Shown: positions 49,504 through 63,032, counted from the first letter of the stretch. The stretch: DNA of 64,000 nucleotides from Riptortus pedestris (GCA_019009955.1 CM032229.1:78919001-78983000); one strand, 5' to 3'. Program-made: numbers and translations. Notes: generated by a model from the letters alone, not told the origin.

Positions 49504-49990
49504 TTTTTTTTATTTGTTTTTCGACAAAAGTGCATAAATCCAAAGTTGTGTAATTTGTAAATTAGAATAACCTTTGCTTTATACATTTTTTCGTATAACA
49601 ATAAGTTTAATTTTCATTATTTATTAACGTCCACTTTTTGCAACTAAGGCTAATTCGGATGGGTTATCTACAGGTTACCACCCTTCTCTAGCCAGGGTGG
49701 AATTTTATTTAATGAATTCCGTCACTAAATAAATTTCTTTGTCCAGGCGGGAATTGAACTCGCCACTCTAGGTTTACCATGTGAGATAACAGGCAACGCT
49801 TTAACTCACATGGCTAACCTGAGCCCCCGTATAACAATATATGAAGCAAGTAATTTGAGTTCAAATATTCATAGGCTCAACAATTCTTTCCAATATGAAC
49901 TACAAGGTACCTCACCTGGATAAATTCATTCAAATCTATGTTATTATTTTATCCTTAATAATTCAAATGTTATTTTTTTAACGCCAGCAA
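49504..49990 (-). mobile_element. Family B repeat, 5' part, interrupted by a SINE
   Basis: The minus strand of 49840-49975 matches 37320-37425 ('aggtacctcacctggataaa' on the plus strand equals the inverse of 'ttcccggtgaggtacctgg'). The part at 49525-49603 matches the 'acacttttgtcgtata' and 'aaagttgtttattt' unit region. A SINE at 49604-49827 separates the two parts. Confidence 0.65.
49604..49827 (-). mobile_element. tRNA-derived SINE, full length, perfect target-site duplication
   Basis: On the minus strand it begins GGGGCTCAGGTTAGCCATGT (A-box-like) near 49826 and carries GAGTTCAATTCCCGCC (B-box-like). It continues through 'cctgtagataacccatccg' and ends TAGTTGCAAAAAGTGGACGT, then 'taataaataatgaaaattaaac'. 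CGTATAACAATA occurs at 49592-49603 and 49828-49839, so both ends are fixed. Its length is 224 bp. It is the best copy in the window and a good type for the family. It would be transcribed by RNA polymerase III from the internal boxes. Confidence 0.93.
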
Positions 49991-50655
49991 CAGATTGCAC
50001 TAAGTAAAGTATATTGCCCCCCCCCATCCCTTCTCTTATCCCAAACATTAATTCCTGAGAAATGCCAATTTGCCCTTAAGTGTATTTAATACATTGTTTA
50101 ATTAAAACATGAAAATTATTTGAACAAACATTTTTAGTATTGTGAAGATAATGTAATTAGAATTTTTAATATAATTTAATGTATTATAGGATCAGATCCT
50201 ATCTATTTAGTAGGTTGGCAGCGCTGAGCCCAAGGAGGTGTGGAGATACTTCCTTTGTCCTATCAGTTCTGCCAATTCCCTGGCGACATGTTACTTGATG
50301 CTTATACTTTTAGCAATGTAGTGTTATTCTCAAGAATGTAAATTTGTTTAATTATCATAAATAAATTATTTAAACGGATGAGCGCTGGGGCACCTCCCCA
50401 GAATCCAGTTATTTCAGGTTTTTAATAACTCTGGTCCGTTAATATATGATCTACTTTACTGAACTCACTATTTTACCAATATGAATATACAGTTTACAAT
50501 CGAGACTTACAAAAGAGTATTTTTAATAGCGGTTATGACTTACCTAAAACAGCTGTAGACGTTGGGCTTTGTACCGGCCGCATCAAGGGAAAGGAACTTG
50601 TATTCATACATGGTTTGGGAAATATATTGAGGACAGTAAAGCATTACATAACAAA

Positions 50656-50809
50656 TAATTTTATTATTAACAAATCCACAGCAACGACTCCATAAACATA
50701 AACCCTAAACACTGGGACGGGGAAATGTCAAATATTGTTCAAAGTAAAGCCTTGCTAAAAAAATACCATTATTATTCAGACTCAAATGAATTCCCTATCT
50801 TAGCTAGTG

Positions 50810-50810
<1 letters not shown>
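50656..50810 (-). mobile_element. Family B 5' end fragment
   Basis: The plus strand reads 'ccctaaacactgggacgggg', 'aaatgtcaaatattg', 'aaagccttgctaaaaaaata' and 'gaattccctatcttagctagtg', the inverse of 37086-37230. The CCCGGCTTCGCCCGGG hairpin of the 37 kb copy is reduced here. It runs straight into a TA/GT array. Confidence 0.7.
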
Positions 50811-50893
<83 letters not shown>

Positions 50894-50896
50894 TGT
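50810..50896. repeat. TA/GT compound microsatellite
   Basis: About 24 bases of TA followed by about 60 of GT. Its left flank is Family B and its right flank is Family A, so the array joins two different families. Confidence 0.95.
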
Positions 50897-51030
50897 AAAA
50901 CTCATTTTGAGCGGGCCTCATTTTCGTCATGTACTAGGAAGGATGGTTGGAGTATAGAAGAAATTTTTCGAAAATCGCTTCATGTGTAAAACCTCAATAG
51001 CTGATTTCCATTAAGTGAAATTGCTAAAAT
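50897..51030 (+). mobile_element. Family A right-end fragment
   Basis: It shows 'gcgggcctcattttcgtcat', 'taggaaggatggttgga', 'cctcaatagctgatttcc' and the terminal GAAATTGCTAAAATT. Only the part right of the array is present. Confidence 0.7.
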
Positions 51031-51199
51031 TTAAGCATTAAATACTTATATCATTTGTTCAACAAAAACATTATCTGTGATGTATTTATTAAAGGTTGAT
51101 GTGCCAATGGATTTTTTCTTTCTAATAAATCTTCGGATATAGCTACTAGTACTTTAGAAATTTGAATTACCTTTTGACAATAGTCCATTTATAGGCCAG

Positions 51200-51540
51200 T
51201 GCTTCTTCATGACTACTCTGAATGATAGCATTGCCAGCATAGGAGAGAACGTGAAGAACCACGGGCAAGAGCAGCAAACGTGATGGGTCAGAAACGAACG
51301 AAGGGGCGAACAATAAGACTGGGTGAATAAATAAATGCCACCTGGCTATAGTGCCATTTTGAAACGTGGAGAGAGGCCGGCTGTGAAAAAATATACATAA
51401 GGTAAGCCAAGTGGGCAAGAAGAAGAGGCAGGCCCATGAAGATGTGGCTAGATGACCGGAGGAGGTATAGCTGAGGATGGGGCTCAAGGGTCGAAGGTTG
51501 ATTGTACTAAATAGAGATAACCCGGCTGTTAGTGGAAAGG
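51200..51540 (+). pseudogene. Possible retroelement ORF C-terminal relic
   Basis: The plus strand near 51405-51480 reads PSGQEEEAGP in one frame and RRRGRPMKMWLDD in another, followed by a worn 'RRR..AEDG'. A 'RRRGRP-x-x-x-W-x-D' pattern is common at the end of LINE reverse-transcriptase ORFs. The upstream part is frameshifted and no reverse transcriptase motif remains. The long minus-strand frame 51167-51487 is its shadow. Confidence 0.35.
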
Positions 51541-51564
51541 CTCAGAGTGCAGAATCTCTATGCT

Positions 51565-51908
51565 CTATTCTCTAACATTTGTTATATACAATTTTTCGAC
51601 CAGACATATTGTAACGAAATTATTTCGAATTTTCAAAATTCTTCCCCTCTAAACCTCTCAAATTCCACTGGTTCGATTTTAGCCAGTAATGAAATCGACC
51701 TTTAGTTTTGTATGAAACGCTTATATATCGAGTTTGGCTACAATCAAATAAGAAATGCGATCACTAGAGCGGTTTTCGAACCTTTGAATTTTGAACGGAC
51801 CTCATTTTCGACATCTCCTAGGAAGGATCGGTGGACATATGAGGAAATGTTTCGAAAATCGCGTCAAGAGAGCGTCCTCAATAGCTGATTTCCCTTAAGG
51901 GAAATCTG
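51565..51908 (+). mobile_element. Family A repeat, right half without the array
   Basis: It runs from 'ttatatacaatttttcgac' through 'tcgattttagccagtaatga', 'atatcgagtttggcta' and 'actagagcggttttcgaacc', passes directly into 'ttttgaacggacctcatttt', and ends AGCTGATTTCCCTTAAGGGA plus AATC. The dinucleotide array found in other copies is absent here. Confidence 0.75.
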
Positions 51909-52676
51909 TAATGAAAGTGTAATATTATTAATAAACCAGAGGTGTAGACATATTGCATTAAGTTGTAGTGAACATTATTGCCTTTAAAAAAAATTAAATG
52001 CATGATAAAATATTTCTAGCTATTTCTATTGAATTAAATGTGAAAGAAATTAAATTTCATTAGGTGCCCGTAATGCTCTTATTTAATGCTCAAGAACCTT
52101 TAAGCCCAACAATGGAACTCTCAACTAAATAAACTCTATCCTACCTGTAGAATTAATTGAATGCCTATCCTGAAGGAAAATATGTATATGGAAGTTAATT
52201 TATTGGAATCTATTATTTACTGAACACCCAAATTATGTCAAAGTCCATATCCACACATGAGACATTAAAAGAGTAGCAAATTACCAGAGTTGTCATCTCC
52301 AAATGAACCGATTCTGGCCATTTACGAACTCAAAATCCCTTTATTTATTACAAGCGTGTATAATAAGTTTGGTTTTTAGCATGACAAGAACTATCTTATT
52401 TTCTTAACTTAAAGATGATGTTTATCATTCATTGGAAGACTAACATATAACCTATAACGAACCGTCCAAAAATAATGAATGGAAAGCTCACATGGTTATT
52501 ATGTCAACCTAAAAATAAATTAAAACTTTTTTCTATAGAGATGATATTTGTTTTTTCTTAGGGACACAGATAATAACCCCTGACTGATGATTAGTTAAAT
52601 ATGTATGTTTTCTACATAGCATTAGAACAAAAAAATCGAGAGATAATAATTGCCCCCACCCCTGCCCCCACCCTAG
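51909..52676. other. AT-rich DNA without a supported gene
   Basis: Nothing recognised. A C-rich run at 52651-52675 is the polypyrimidine tract before the candidate exon. Confidence 0.4.
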
Positions 52677-52782
52677 CCACCCCTCCCCGAAGAAAGGAGG
52701 CTTGAGGAGTACATGCCTTCCAGAGCTCAGTCTACAAGTGCCCCAGCCCGCCTGCAGCTCTCGCTCCCCACCTATCAAGCCG
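52677..52782 (+). CDS. Candidate internal exon, unknown protein
   Basis: A long pyrimidine tract ending CCCTAG (52671-52676) is followed by 106 bases open in one frame and then GTGAGT at 52783-52788, a strong donor. The translation is PPLPEERRLEEYMPSRAQST and then SAPARLQLSLPTYQA, phase 0 in and phase 1 out. The block is far richer in G+C than its flanks. All three signs (tract, frame, donor) agree on strand and limits. An alternative is a first exon starting at the ATG at 52713. The peptide is proline- and arginine-rich with no recognised domain. No partner exon was found in the window, which is normal if introns are long. Confidence 0.45.
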
Positions 52783-55272
52783 GTGAGTACACTCTCTTAT
52801 CAAACACCTTCACTTTCTCTTATCACCCACTCACTTTGACTCTACCCCATCGGCCATTTTGCTCCTTTCTCATTAGTTGTTTAAATTGTTTGTTTATACT
52901 AATTAAGTAAAATTATAAATGAAATGAAAGAGCTGACTAACCTTCTTTCTCCACACAGTCTCTTTTTCAAAGACTATGTCTACATTATGTACTAAAATTA
53001 ATCAAACTTCAATATATAAAAGAATAGTAAGATTTAATTTAGTGCTTGCAATTTTTTTTAGGTTTTTAATCGAATTTATTTGCTTTTTGATAGACAAATA
53101 TTTCAATTCTCTGATAAGATTGTCCTCGTTTAATTCTGGGATTTAGGTAGCCTGCAGTCATGATCAAATTAATATAAAATGCAAAACAGCTTAAATTATT
53201 TTGTAAATAACTCTTGCGTCGTGTAAATTACTCTTGGGATTCAGAAAGGAAATAAAAGGTTCTCGAACATTGAAAAAACAACTGTTCGGTTTAATTTAAA
53301 AGTAACCCTTTGATGTGTCTCAGATCAATTACATACCACGTTTAACGTTCAACTGTCGTATTTTATTTAATTTAATTCATTTCTTTATTTAACGTTCACC
53401 ACGTTCTTTTAGGGCTGAACGCGATAAGCTGTCAGCAGCAGAATACCCCTAAATGTTTGAGTTTATTATGTTAACTCTGCCTAAGCAAGAATAAAATCTA
53501 AGACCGAATGTTCTTCAAGAATACTAAGACCCACACCTTAGCCTTCTTGGTGCACCTATTAAGATTTATGAAGAACCAACATCCTAGTTCCCTCTCAAAC
53601 TCTGAGAACATGGTGACCAAATGAAACGTAGAAATAATTAATCAAATCGTCAATGGTGACCAGACCAATTGTACCTACACCCAGAATGCGGCAAGATGTG
53701 TCGAAAAATACTCCAATAGGACTTCGTGACGGAGTATTCATTCTTTCTATGTTGTTTAAAAACCTGGTAGTGCCAATACAGCTACTTAATCAATACAAAT
53801 CTTAATTTATTCATGATTGAATTCCTGAAGCAACATTAGCACTAAAGCGTAACCAAAATTTGCCAAGTGAAAAGTTCATAAGCCTAATTTGACAGAAGGG
53901 CAATAAAAAAAAAATCACTGAGGAACCTTAAAAGCGACACTCATAGTAGTCAGTAAAAGAACCCAATATATTTGTACCTTATGATGTACAACATCACTGA
54001 GGCAATTACACACTTACACGATTTCGATTTGTATACCATTGAAATCCAAAGCTGCTTCCGTTCTTCTGGAACCAATTTGTCTAAAGAATATATCAATAGA
54101 TGTAGATTTAATATTACTATTTCAGTAACATTAATGCGTAAGCATTATTAAAGAGCTTGACTCGAAATCAAGAAATATCATCATGACATAGAAATAATGA
54201 TTAAAAGAGGTAGTTCAGTTTGAAAATCAGTCGGTTGTCTTTGACAGCTCAACAACACTACGACACGGCATCTTCTAGGTAATTCGTCTCTTGAAGATTG
54301 CTTAAATATAGTTTTATTTGTTATCTATAATCATGTTGCCTTTCAAAAACTCTTATACCTTTTTATAAATTGTTAGTTTTTTAAAAAAAAATGAAGACCG
54401 ATTATCTATTTTGATAAGAGTTTGACATTTCTGACGTCATTTTCATAGTGCTTTAATTCATTGTTATAAACTATACAAGAAGGTTATTAGGATTTATAAG
54501 AAAGTCTAAAGGAACAATTTTTAATAATTTATTCTGTTGTATGTATAACATAATATCTATATTAAGGACGGGGGGGGGGATTTGTCCCTCGAAATTAACT
54601 ATAGGTTAATGTCAGGAGGTTGCCTCTTAGCACAAGAGAAAATGGTAGCGAACGGAATAAAATGAAAGAATATCTGTAAAAGAAATTTCCTTTCAGTGAG
54701 GGAATATATCCGCACTGATATCCTCGCACCTACGTCACTGTCTGTAATAACAACCTTGAAGAGAACATTAGACGAATTTCAAGCATAATGTTACTTGAAT
54801 GGTATAGAGTTACAGCTCTAGGATACGGTGTTTTCGAAAGATTTACTGTTGATATAAGGAGATATTTTCTTTCCCATGGATGCCAATATTATTCTTACCA
54901 GAGGTATACGTCAAACCATGCCTTAAAGCTACAGAAGTGAACTAATGTTGTGACAACTCGTAATAAAACTATAAAATAAAACCTTACCACAGGAAATGTC
55001 TATTTCTCTTTTGGCAACAAATAAATATTTTAAACATTTAATTAAATAATTACATTTCTGAGCATGTAGGACAGGAGAAACGGGACGGTTGAAGACGATT
55101 TCGCCAATAATAGAATTGTAAGAGGAATTTTGGTGAAATTATTTCATCCAAGCTCAATTAAATATGCTTTCAAACATGATGACATTTTATCTATTTTGAC
55201 TAAAACAATAAATTCTTTTAGGATCAATAAAAAGCCTTGTCCTCTACAAGTACTTTAATATTCAAAGTGGTC
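52783..55272. other. AT-rich DNA, one doubtful SINE relic
   Basis: A very worn SINE may lie at 53378-53565 in minus orientation ('tatttaacgttcaccacg', 'caagaataaaatctaagacc', 'cacaccttagccttcttggt'). Nothing else is recognised; a G-run of nine lies at about 54570. Confidence 0.35.
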
Positions 55273-55298
55273 TTTCAGAGAGTAAGCACCATCATCAG
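55273..55298 (-). ncRNA. Hammerhead-like core motif, copy 2
   Basis: The minus strand reads CTGATGA, 15 bases (TGGTGCTTACTCTCT) and GAAA. The conserved core is complete but the stem between is weak here (two mismatches), so this copy is probably dead. Confidence 0.3.
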
Positions 55299-57410
55299 TG
55301 CCTGCAGACTGGAGTCGTATAGCCTGAACGATAGTCAGTCGCCCGGCTGCTCTGGTTCAGCCTACACATTGATTTTGTTTGTTTGTTTCATAGGGTTTTA
55401 GGGTTAAACACTACTAGGTTATCATCGCTCGGTAACCTCTATAACTCTCGTTTTGGTTAAGTACCTGCACTTTGAGAGTAAACTGTGTTTATGTAAATTG
55501 TTAATATTGTTACATCCTCATTTATATCGCTATTTAAAATTTAACAATATAAACGACGATACAAAAAATTTGTATTTCATATTTCCTTTATATAAATTTG
55601 TAATTTTCATAAAATTAAACAATTTATCTAGCACTTTGGGATCATCTCTAATGGCCACTGCTATATTATTGGAAGTATAATATAGACAAGGTTTTTAATT
55701 TGATCCTAATTAATTGGTTCCTCTGTCGTCTTACATCTCGGGAGAAATAAATTTTTTCACTCCTTCAAATTATTTATCCTTAAGACAAATTTAATTTAAA
55801 ATTTTAGAACAATTAAACAATTTGTGTTCGGAAGTAACTTTATTGGCAGAAATCGTTTGTACCAATGATGACTCTTATTGTATTTAATCTGACCTTTTCT
55901 AATCGAAAAGTCTGAAAGTGGGTACTTGCACAAAAAGGTTAATATAAAACACGTGAACCTCTTATTTTATTTTCTAGCATTTTATTAGCCGATTCCAATA
56001 TATCAGGATAATTTATTTTTTAGTAATTTTTTAAGCCGACATATGTAAACACAGGTGTACACTTCTTCGTGCTATGGCTAATTTCTAATTGGCAGAAATG
56101 ACCCGCGATTCCGGCACTGGTCTAGTTCATTTCCTCATAACTTTCACTGACCATCCGGGTAACTTATATCTTCCACCACGCAATGCCATACGTAACAGTG
56201 TTATTTTATATATAGGTTATGTGTACCTACACTTATTATATCTGGAGCACTTTTAGGAACTCAGAAAATAATATATATTAAAATATTTCCTGACATAAAC
56301 GGAAAATAATCTCTTTACACGATACTTTCTCGCTGCAAAGCTTTTCGGCCCTGTTAGAGAGGAATTGAAATACACGGAAGGTAAGCTCTAATGCGACTTA
56401 CCTACTTCCAGCCAGGGGTGTTATGCTAACCCTGGTGTTGGTAGGGTCGGTATAACCACATTCGCTGAAAGCAAGGGGATAAATAGACGGTTGAGGTTGT
56501 ATAATGCCTCAAACATTTATTTACTGGCGAGCATGTTATCAAGTTGGATCTTGTGACCAAGATTAAAGATGGTGTCAGAAGCTTAGGTCTTTCCAATAAG
56601 ACAACAATCCCTGCTACTAATAAAAACGTCCCGAGAGTAGGGCAACCATATTTTAAGTTACTGTAAATCCTTGACGAATACACTGAACACATAGAAATGG
56701 ACTTTTACCACGCATTAAATTTGAATGAACGTTATCTATGATGTCCGATGTTTTTCTTGGTGAAATTATCTCTGAAGCCTACCTTATTTACGTTATATTA
56801 AGATTTTCAAAATTAGTAATCGTTCAACAGTTGTCGGAATCAATTATAGATATCGACCCATTGATATACAAGAACTTCTTAAAGTTATTGTTATTTTAGC
56901 TGAAATTGAAAAAGTCTATTGAAGTTATTATGAAACATGGATATATGTCTCAAATACGTTTTGATCCATAATTAATTTCTTAAGAAAAAAATCCCGTGAA
57001 TTGAGAAAACAAGCTCTGGCTACGTGAGCGTTGTAATACAGTTGTTTTTCTTCGGCAAACATGAGGGTGAGAGTCCGTGTTTTGAGGATCGACAAATATT
57101 TGAAAGTTCTCTTGTAAGTGGAAAAGTATGAAACTCTGGCCTCCAACTATTTCAGTCAGCGACCTCGCTCACATGGAACTGTTTTCTTTATAATCTACTA
57201 AAGGTATTTATGACCACAGGACAACCTCCAACTATGTAATCATCTGAGATGAAGCTATTATCACGCCGCACGTGGCTATTCAAGCCTTAACCTTAATAAA
57301 TACGTCCTCAAGAATTTTGTTGCCTTCAAAGTACCATAATGTGGTTAGCTCTCTGAGGACCACCATCGAATTCTACATTTGTAAATCAAAACCTTTAAGA
57401 GAGCAAATGA

Positions 57411-59139
<1,729 letters not shown>

Positions 59140-59352
59140 AAAGCTATTTATTAATGCCCACTTTATGCTACTACGGCTAATCGGGTCGGGGTTATCTCCA
59201 GGATATCTACCTTCTCTATTCAGACAACCTTACTTACGTTTCTATTGAGACCTTTTAGGCCTCAACCGTTTGAGTTTATCACTAAAAATCGCCTGTTATT
59301 CAAGCGAGAAGCAAACGCACCAAGAGTACTAAATCCATCACATCACACCAAG
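59140..59352 (-). mobile_element. Diverged SINE copy
   Basis: The plus strand shows 'tatttattaatgcccacttt', 'atgctactacggctaatcgg', 'ggttatctccaggatatcta' and 'aagcgagaagcaaacgcacc', then 'acatcacaccaaggct', in the inverse order of a SINE. It carries a 30-40 base insertion in the middle. Confidence 0.6.
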
Positions 59353-61257
59353 GCTCATGGAAACTCCTAATTTGAAAATAATCATAAATACCTACCAGTT
59401 ACTCTTAAGCAAGATTCGATGGAATCAGACATTGATTGATGTTCTGAACAGCAATAGTCTATGAAACATTTTTAACCACTTTCAGAGAGCCTACTTCTTG
59501 TTGATGTAGAGTTTAGAAGTAAATTAAAAGAATTCTGTCAAAATAATTATATGCCAGATGAATTAATAATATCATAATGGCAGTTAAGATGATTTTATTT
59601 GGCACGATTTGGCTAATTATCTTATTATCATTGTCGTGTAGATGAGTCATAAGCAATAAAGCTCCGAAAAAAGAAATCGTTTTAGAGAAAAAGCGCTTTT
59701 GAATAATGTATTCACATAACTTTGTAATAAGGGGAAATAATTAATGAAATATTAATCATAATCTTATTCATGTAATAATAATGCTATTACATAAAATACC
59801 ACATTCCATGCTTTACAGGAGCAAATTAACTGATTATTTAATATAACGTCTTCGATTCTAATCTACGAAAATAAAACGAGCTCTATTGTGAAAGTTCAAA
59901 ATTCTTGAATATGATCCTGTTTATTGCTGTCGTTTTAAGCTAAACAACATAGAAAGGAAGAAGAATAAACATTAATTAATAAATTTATCTTCAGAAATAA
60001 TATAAGAACAGCAATGACTAGTGACATTGAATTTTGCAACATAAAAAAAAAAGACTTGAAACAATTAAAAATTAGCTTTGATAATTATTTATAAATCGAA
60101 ACAAAATCTTGACAATTTGACTAAACAAGATAATATTAAATGAGAAACTTAAATCGTAATAACAAATTGTAATATATTATTCACAAGTATTTTAGTCGCA
60201 AGAAACAGCTAAAAACTGTTGGATTATTTTTTTTCGCCTTTTAAGTTGAATAGTTTAGGTTTACGGTTTGTTAGTTTGAGAGATTAACGCTGACTATAAA
60301 GCGTTAAGACATTTCTTTCCGTTAAGAGGTAGCTTCCTACCTTTTGGGACCCCTTGCTACAAACGTTCCCTTGCACGTTCACCATAATAGTGATTAGTGG
60401 GCCAAATTATTTTTTTATTTCTTAATATAAATTCTTATTCATTTTGGGAATTGATTAAAAACAGTTAGAACGTGTACGCTTGATGAACAACTCATTGGCC
60501 GCTCCAGAAGAGCCTTAAATTAACTGACATGTATTTTGCATGTTTTCCTTGACTCATTAGTAGTTGCATTTTAACACATTTCAAGGTCTCTTTTGTTACT
60601 GTACTGGAAAAAAATAAAATAAAATGCTCAAAAAATTAAACATTTCTAATGACATGAAACCAGGTACTGAAGCTTTGCTCCTCCCCAACCTTATGGGTTA
60701 ACCTTAAGGTTCAATTTCCTTAGAGATAAAACATCGTCACCTACGGCGATTTCCAGTATGTGAGAAATATTGTCTTCAGCGCTCTTAAAGCAGCCCTCAA
60801 CAAACAACTGTGGACCAAGAGATGAAGTTGAAATGATGAGCTGGTCATGGCCGATGGTGGCTATGACAGCAGTAGTATCAGCAAGTAGCCTAGTGACTAT
60901 AAATTAGTTTAGTAAATCGAGTAGTCTACAGTCAACAGGTGTGCGCTGCCTGACCTCGTCCTCCATACTATCAACAGTTGACTCTCTCTTGCCTATACCC
61001 GAAGTACAGCTGATTGGATGTATAATGTGAATAATTTTAAATAAAACAAAATTTAGCGAAAATGACGTTTTTATGGACTAATTAAGTGTTTTAAGCTTTA
61101 GCTATAGGTCCATGAGATCGAATAGTATTTCTAGCTTTTAGATTATATCACAAATGTTTCCAATTTAATTTCCAGATAGTGCATATTTCTTATATATGAA
61201 TTTGTTGTCGAATGTCTCTTAGAACAGACACAACTTTAACTTCTAACACTAACTAAT
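59353..61257. other. AT-rich DNA without a supported gene
   Basis: Nothing recognised. The part at 60700-60990 is less AT-rich and could be checked for exons or regulatory sequence, but no frame or splice pair stands out. Confidence 0.4.
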
Positions 61258-61421
61258 TTATCTCAGGTAAGAAAAAACGCCTCGTTCCTTCACTATTCTT
61301 TATTCGTTGTCACAGAGCGCTTTCAGAGCATACGCTCCATCATCAGTATGCTCTGAAAGCGCTCTGTCACAACGAATAAAGAATAGTGAAGGAACGAGGC
61401 GTTTTTTCTTACCTGAGATAA
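61258..61421. repeat. Near-perfect 164 bp palindrome
   Basis: Two 76-base arms (61258-61333 and 61346-61421) are exact inverse copies except for one C-C mismatch (61311 against 61368). They flank a 12-base centre, GCTCCATCATCA. The arms include GGTAAGAAAAAACGCCTCGT and TCCTTCACTATTCTTTATTC. Such identity points to a recent inversion-duplication or a foldback element still under homogenisation. The outer flanks share no similarity. Confidence 0.95.
61321..61346 (-). ncRNA. Hammerhead-like core motif, copy 3 (in palindrome centre)
   Basis: The minus strand reads CTGATGA, then TGGAGCGTATGCTCT, then GAAA. The 15 bases form a six-pair stem (two G-U pairs). The core bases match those required in a hammerhead ribozyme. 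Because the motif lies in the centre of a palindrome, the RNA could also fold as one long hairpin that hides it. Stem III and the cleavage triplet were not identified. Confidence 0.4.
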
Positions 61422-62943
61422 TAATTCCTTCACCATCCAGCACCTCAAAAATGGATAACTAATTTATATTGCATATATATTATTAAAAACAAATCAGAAA
61501 TTATATAAAGCCTATTTTTATTTAGTTGTTAACGGGTCATACGTACAGTTGATCACTCACAGCGGAAAAACCTCTGATCTCAGGACACAATAGTAACTTA
61601 GGACAGAATATATAAAATTTAAAAAAAATCAAAAAAAAAAAACTAAGACATTCTGCTTTAATTTAATTAAAATTTGAGTGACGAAACAATGTTTAAGAGT
61701 TAAAACGAACAGTACACGAAGTAACTTACATAAATAGTGGTAATTTTTGGGACGTCACATAACAAAGATATTTATACCTTCATATATAGAATTTTGCCGG
61801 TATCGAAATTAGTGTAACGTCAACCTGTTTCTAATTAATTTTCACCATGCTAAATTGTTTAAAAGAAAAAAATATATACTTTGGAAATAACTTTAAATGT
61901 AGTTCTAGTTCTATTAACACTATGTTTATTGATTTTTTTAATGACTGCAGGCAATTATTCCACCTCTCTTAGGCTAAAAGTTTTACTTTATATATTAATC
62001 ACTACTCCGGTTAATCACTGACCTGATTATTAAAATAATGTTTTATCACACTTGATAAACCTAGTGATCAAGGGCAGAAAAATGTGTGAAATGTTATTTT
62101 GGCATGACCTTTGTAAACCATGAACGGCCTTCACTCCACACACACACACCTTAATGTTTTGAAGATAACAAATGAGGCTTAGGCAAGCAAGAGTAACAGA
62201 TGGATTGTGAGACAATAGATTGGGAAAGTTAACCTCGGATGAAGAAGGACCGGTAGTGTTCACAGGCTTGCGAGAGCTTATTCAGATGAAACAGGAAGCC
62301 AGATCAACAGGCCGTGAACTGAGGAATTAATAATGCAAGGATTTTTTTCACATTCAATGTCAGTTAGTACAACATCGCGTACTAACGTCATGGTGTACCT
62401 AACTGAAGGCTATCATTCATATTTATTTGTATTAGTGTACATACATTTAATCGAGTAAATAGGCAGAGTTACGGCATAAAACACAAGAAGTAAAAACAGA
62501 AACTACATTCGATTTGAGAAACAAAACCTATGGGTTCTGTGTGTATTTATTTGTCTTATAACGTAGGATGTGTTGATTGCATTTCAATATCTTAAATATC
62601 AAACATGTATTTATTTTTTTGCTCCTATAAATGAGCCAAAACATATTTAGGTAAAATGGTATCTTTATTGTTTGAAGATTGATTTGCAATAATTTTATAA
62701 AGAAAATAAAGAAGTTTCAGGGCAAAAGTATATTCACGCAAAATGAAATACTAATTTGTTTGAATCGTTTATCTTTATCTTCTAAGATTAGTTTACTAAA
62801 TTACTATTGGTTAAACTGATAGATACTATTAATATTTATCCTCTCAAATGTAACGAACAAATGTAGGGAAACTTTAATAAGGCATTAAAGTCACCACGAT
62901 AAAATTAACTAGAATCGCTACGATTTATAAATGCTTAGTCTTG
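61422..62943. other. AT-rich DNA without a supported gene
   Basis: Nothing recognised. Confidence 0.4.
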
Positions 62944-63032
62944 GTACCACCTTGGCTATAATAGGGTGGTAACCTGTAGATAACCCGTCCCAATTATCAT
63001 CAGTTGCAAAAAGTGGACGTTAATTTATAAAA
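62944..63032 (+). mobile_element. SINE, strongly 5'-truncated
   Basis: It contains 'gggtggtaacctgtagataa', 'cccgtcccaattatcatcag' and the tail TTGCAAAAAGTGGACGTTAA, well conserved. TATAAATG at 62936-62943 and 63033-63040 may be the target duplication, though short and AT-rich. Confidence 0.8.

Noticed and set aside
49780..49827. tRNA gene
   Set aside because: A-box- and B-box-like sequences are the head of a SINE. No acceptor-stem pairing of a functional tRNA was found and the same head recurs in other copies.
51167..51487. 106-codon minus-strand frame with hydrophobic stretches
   Set aside because: It is antisense to a likely LINE C-terminal relic (RRRGRP pattern on the plus strand), so it is a shadow.
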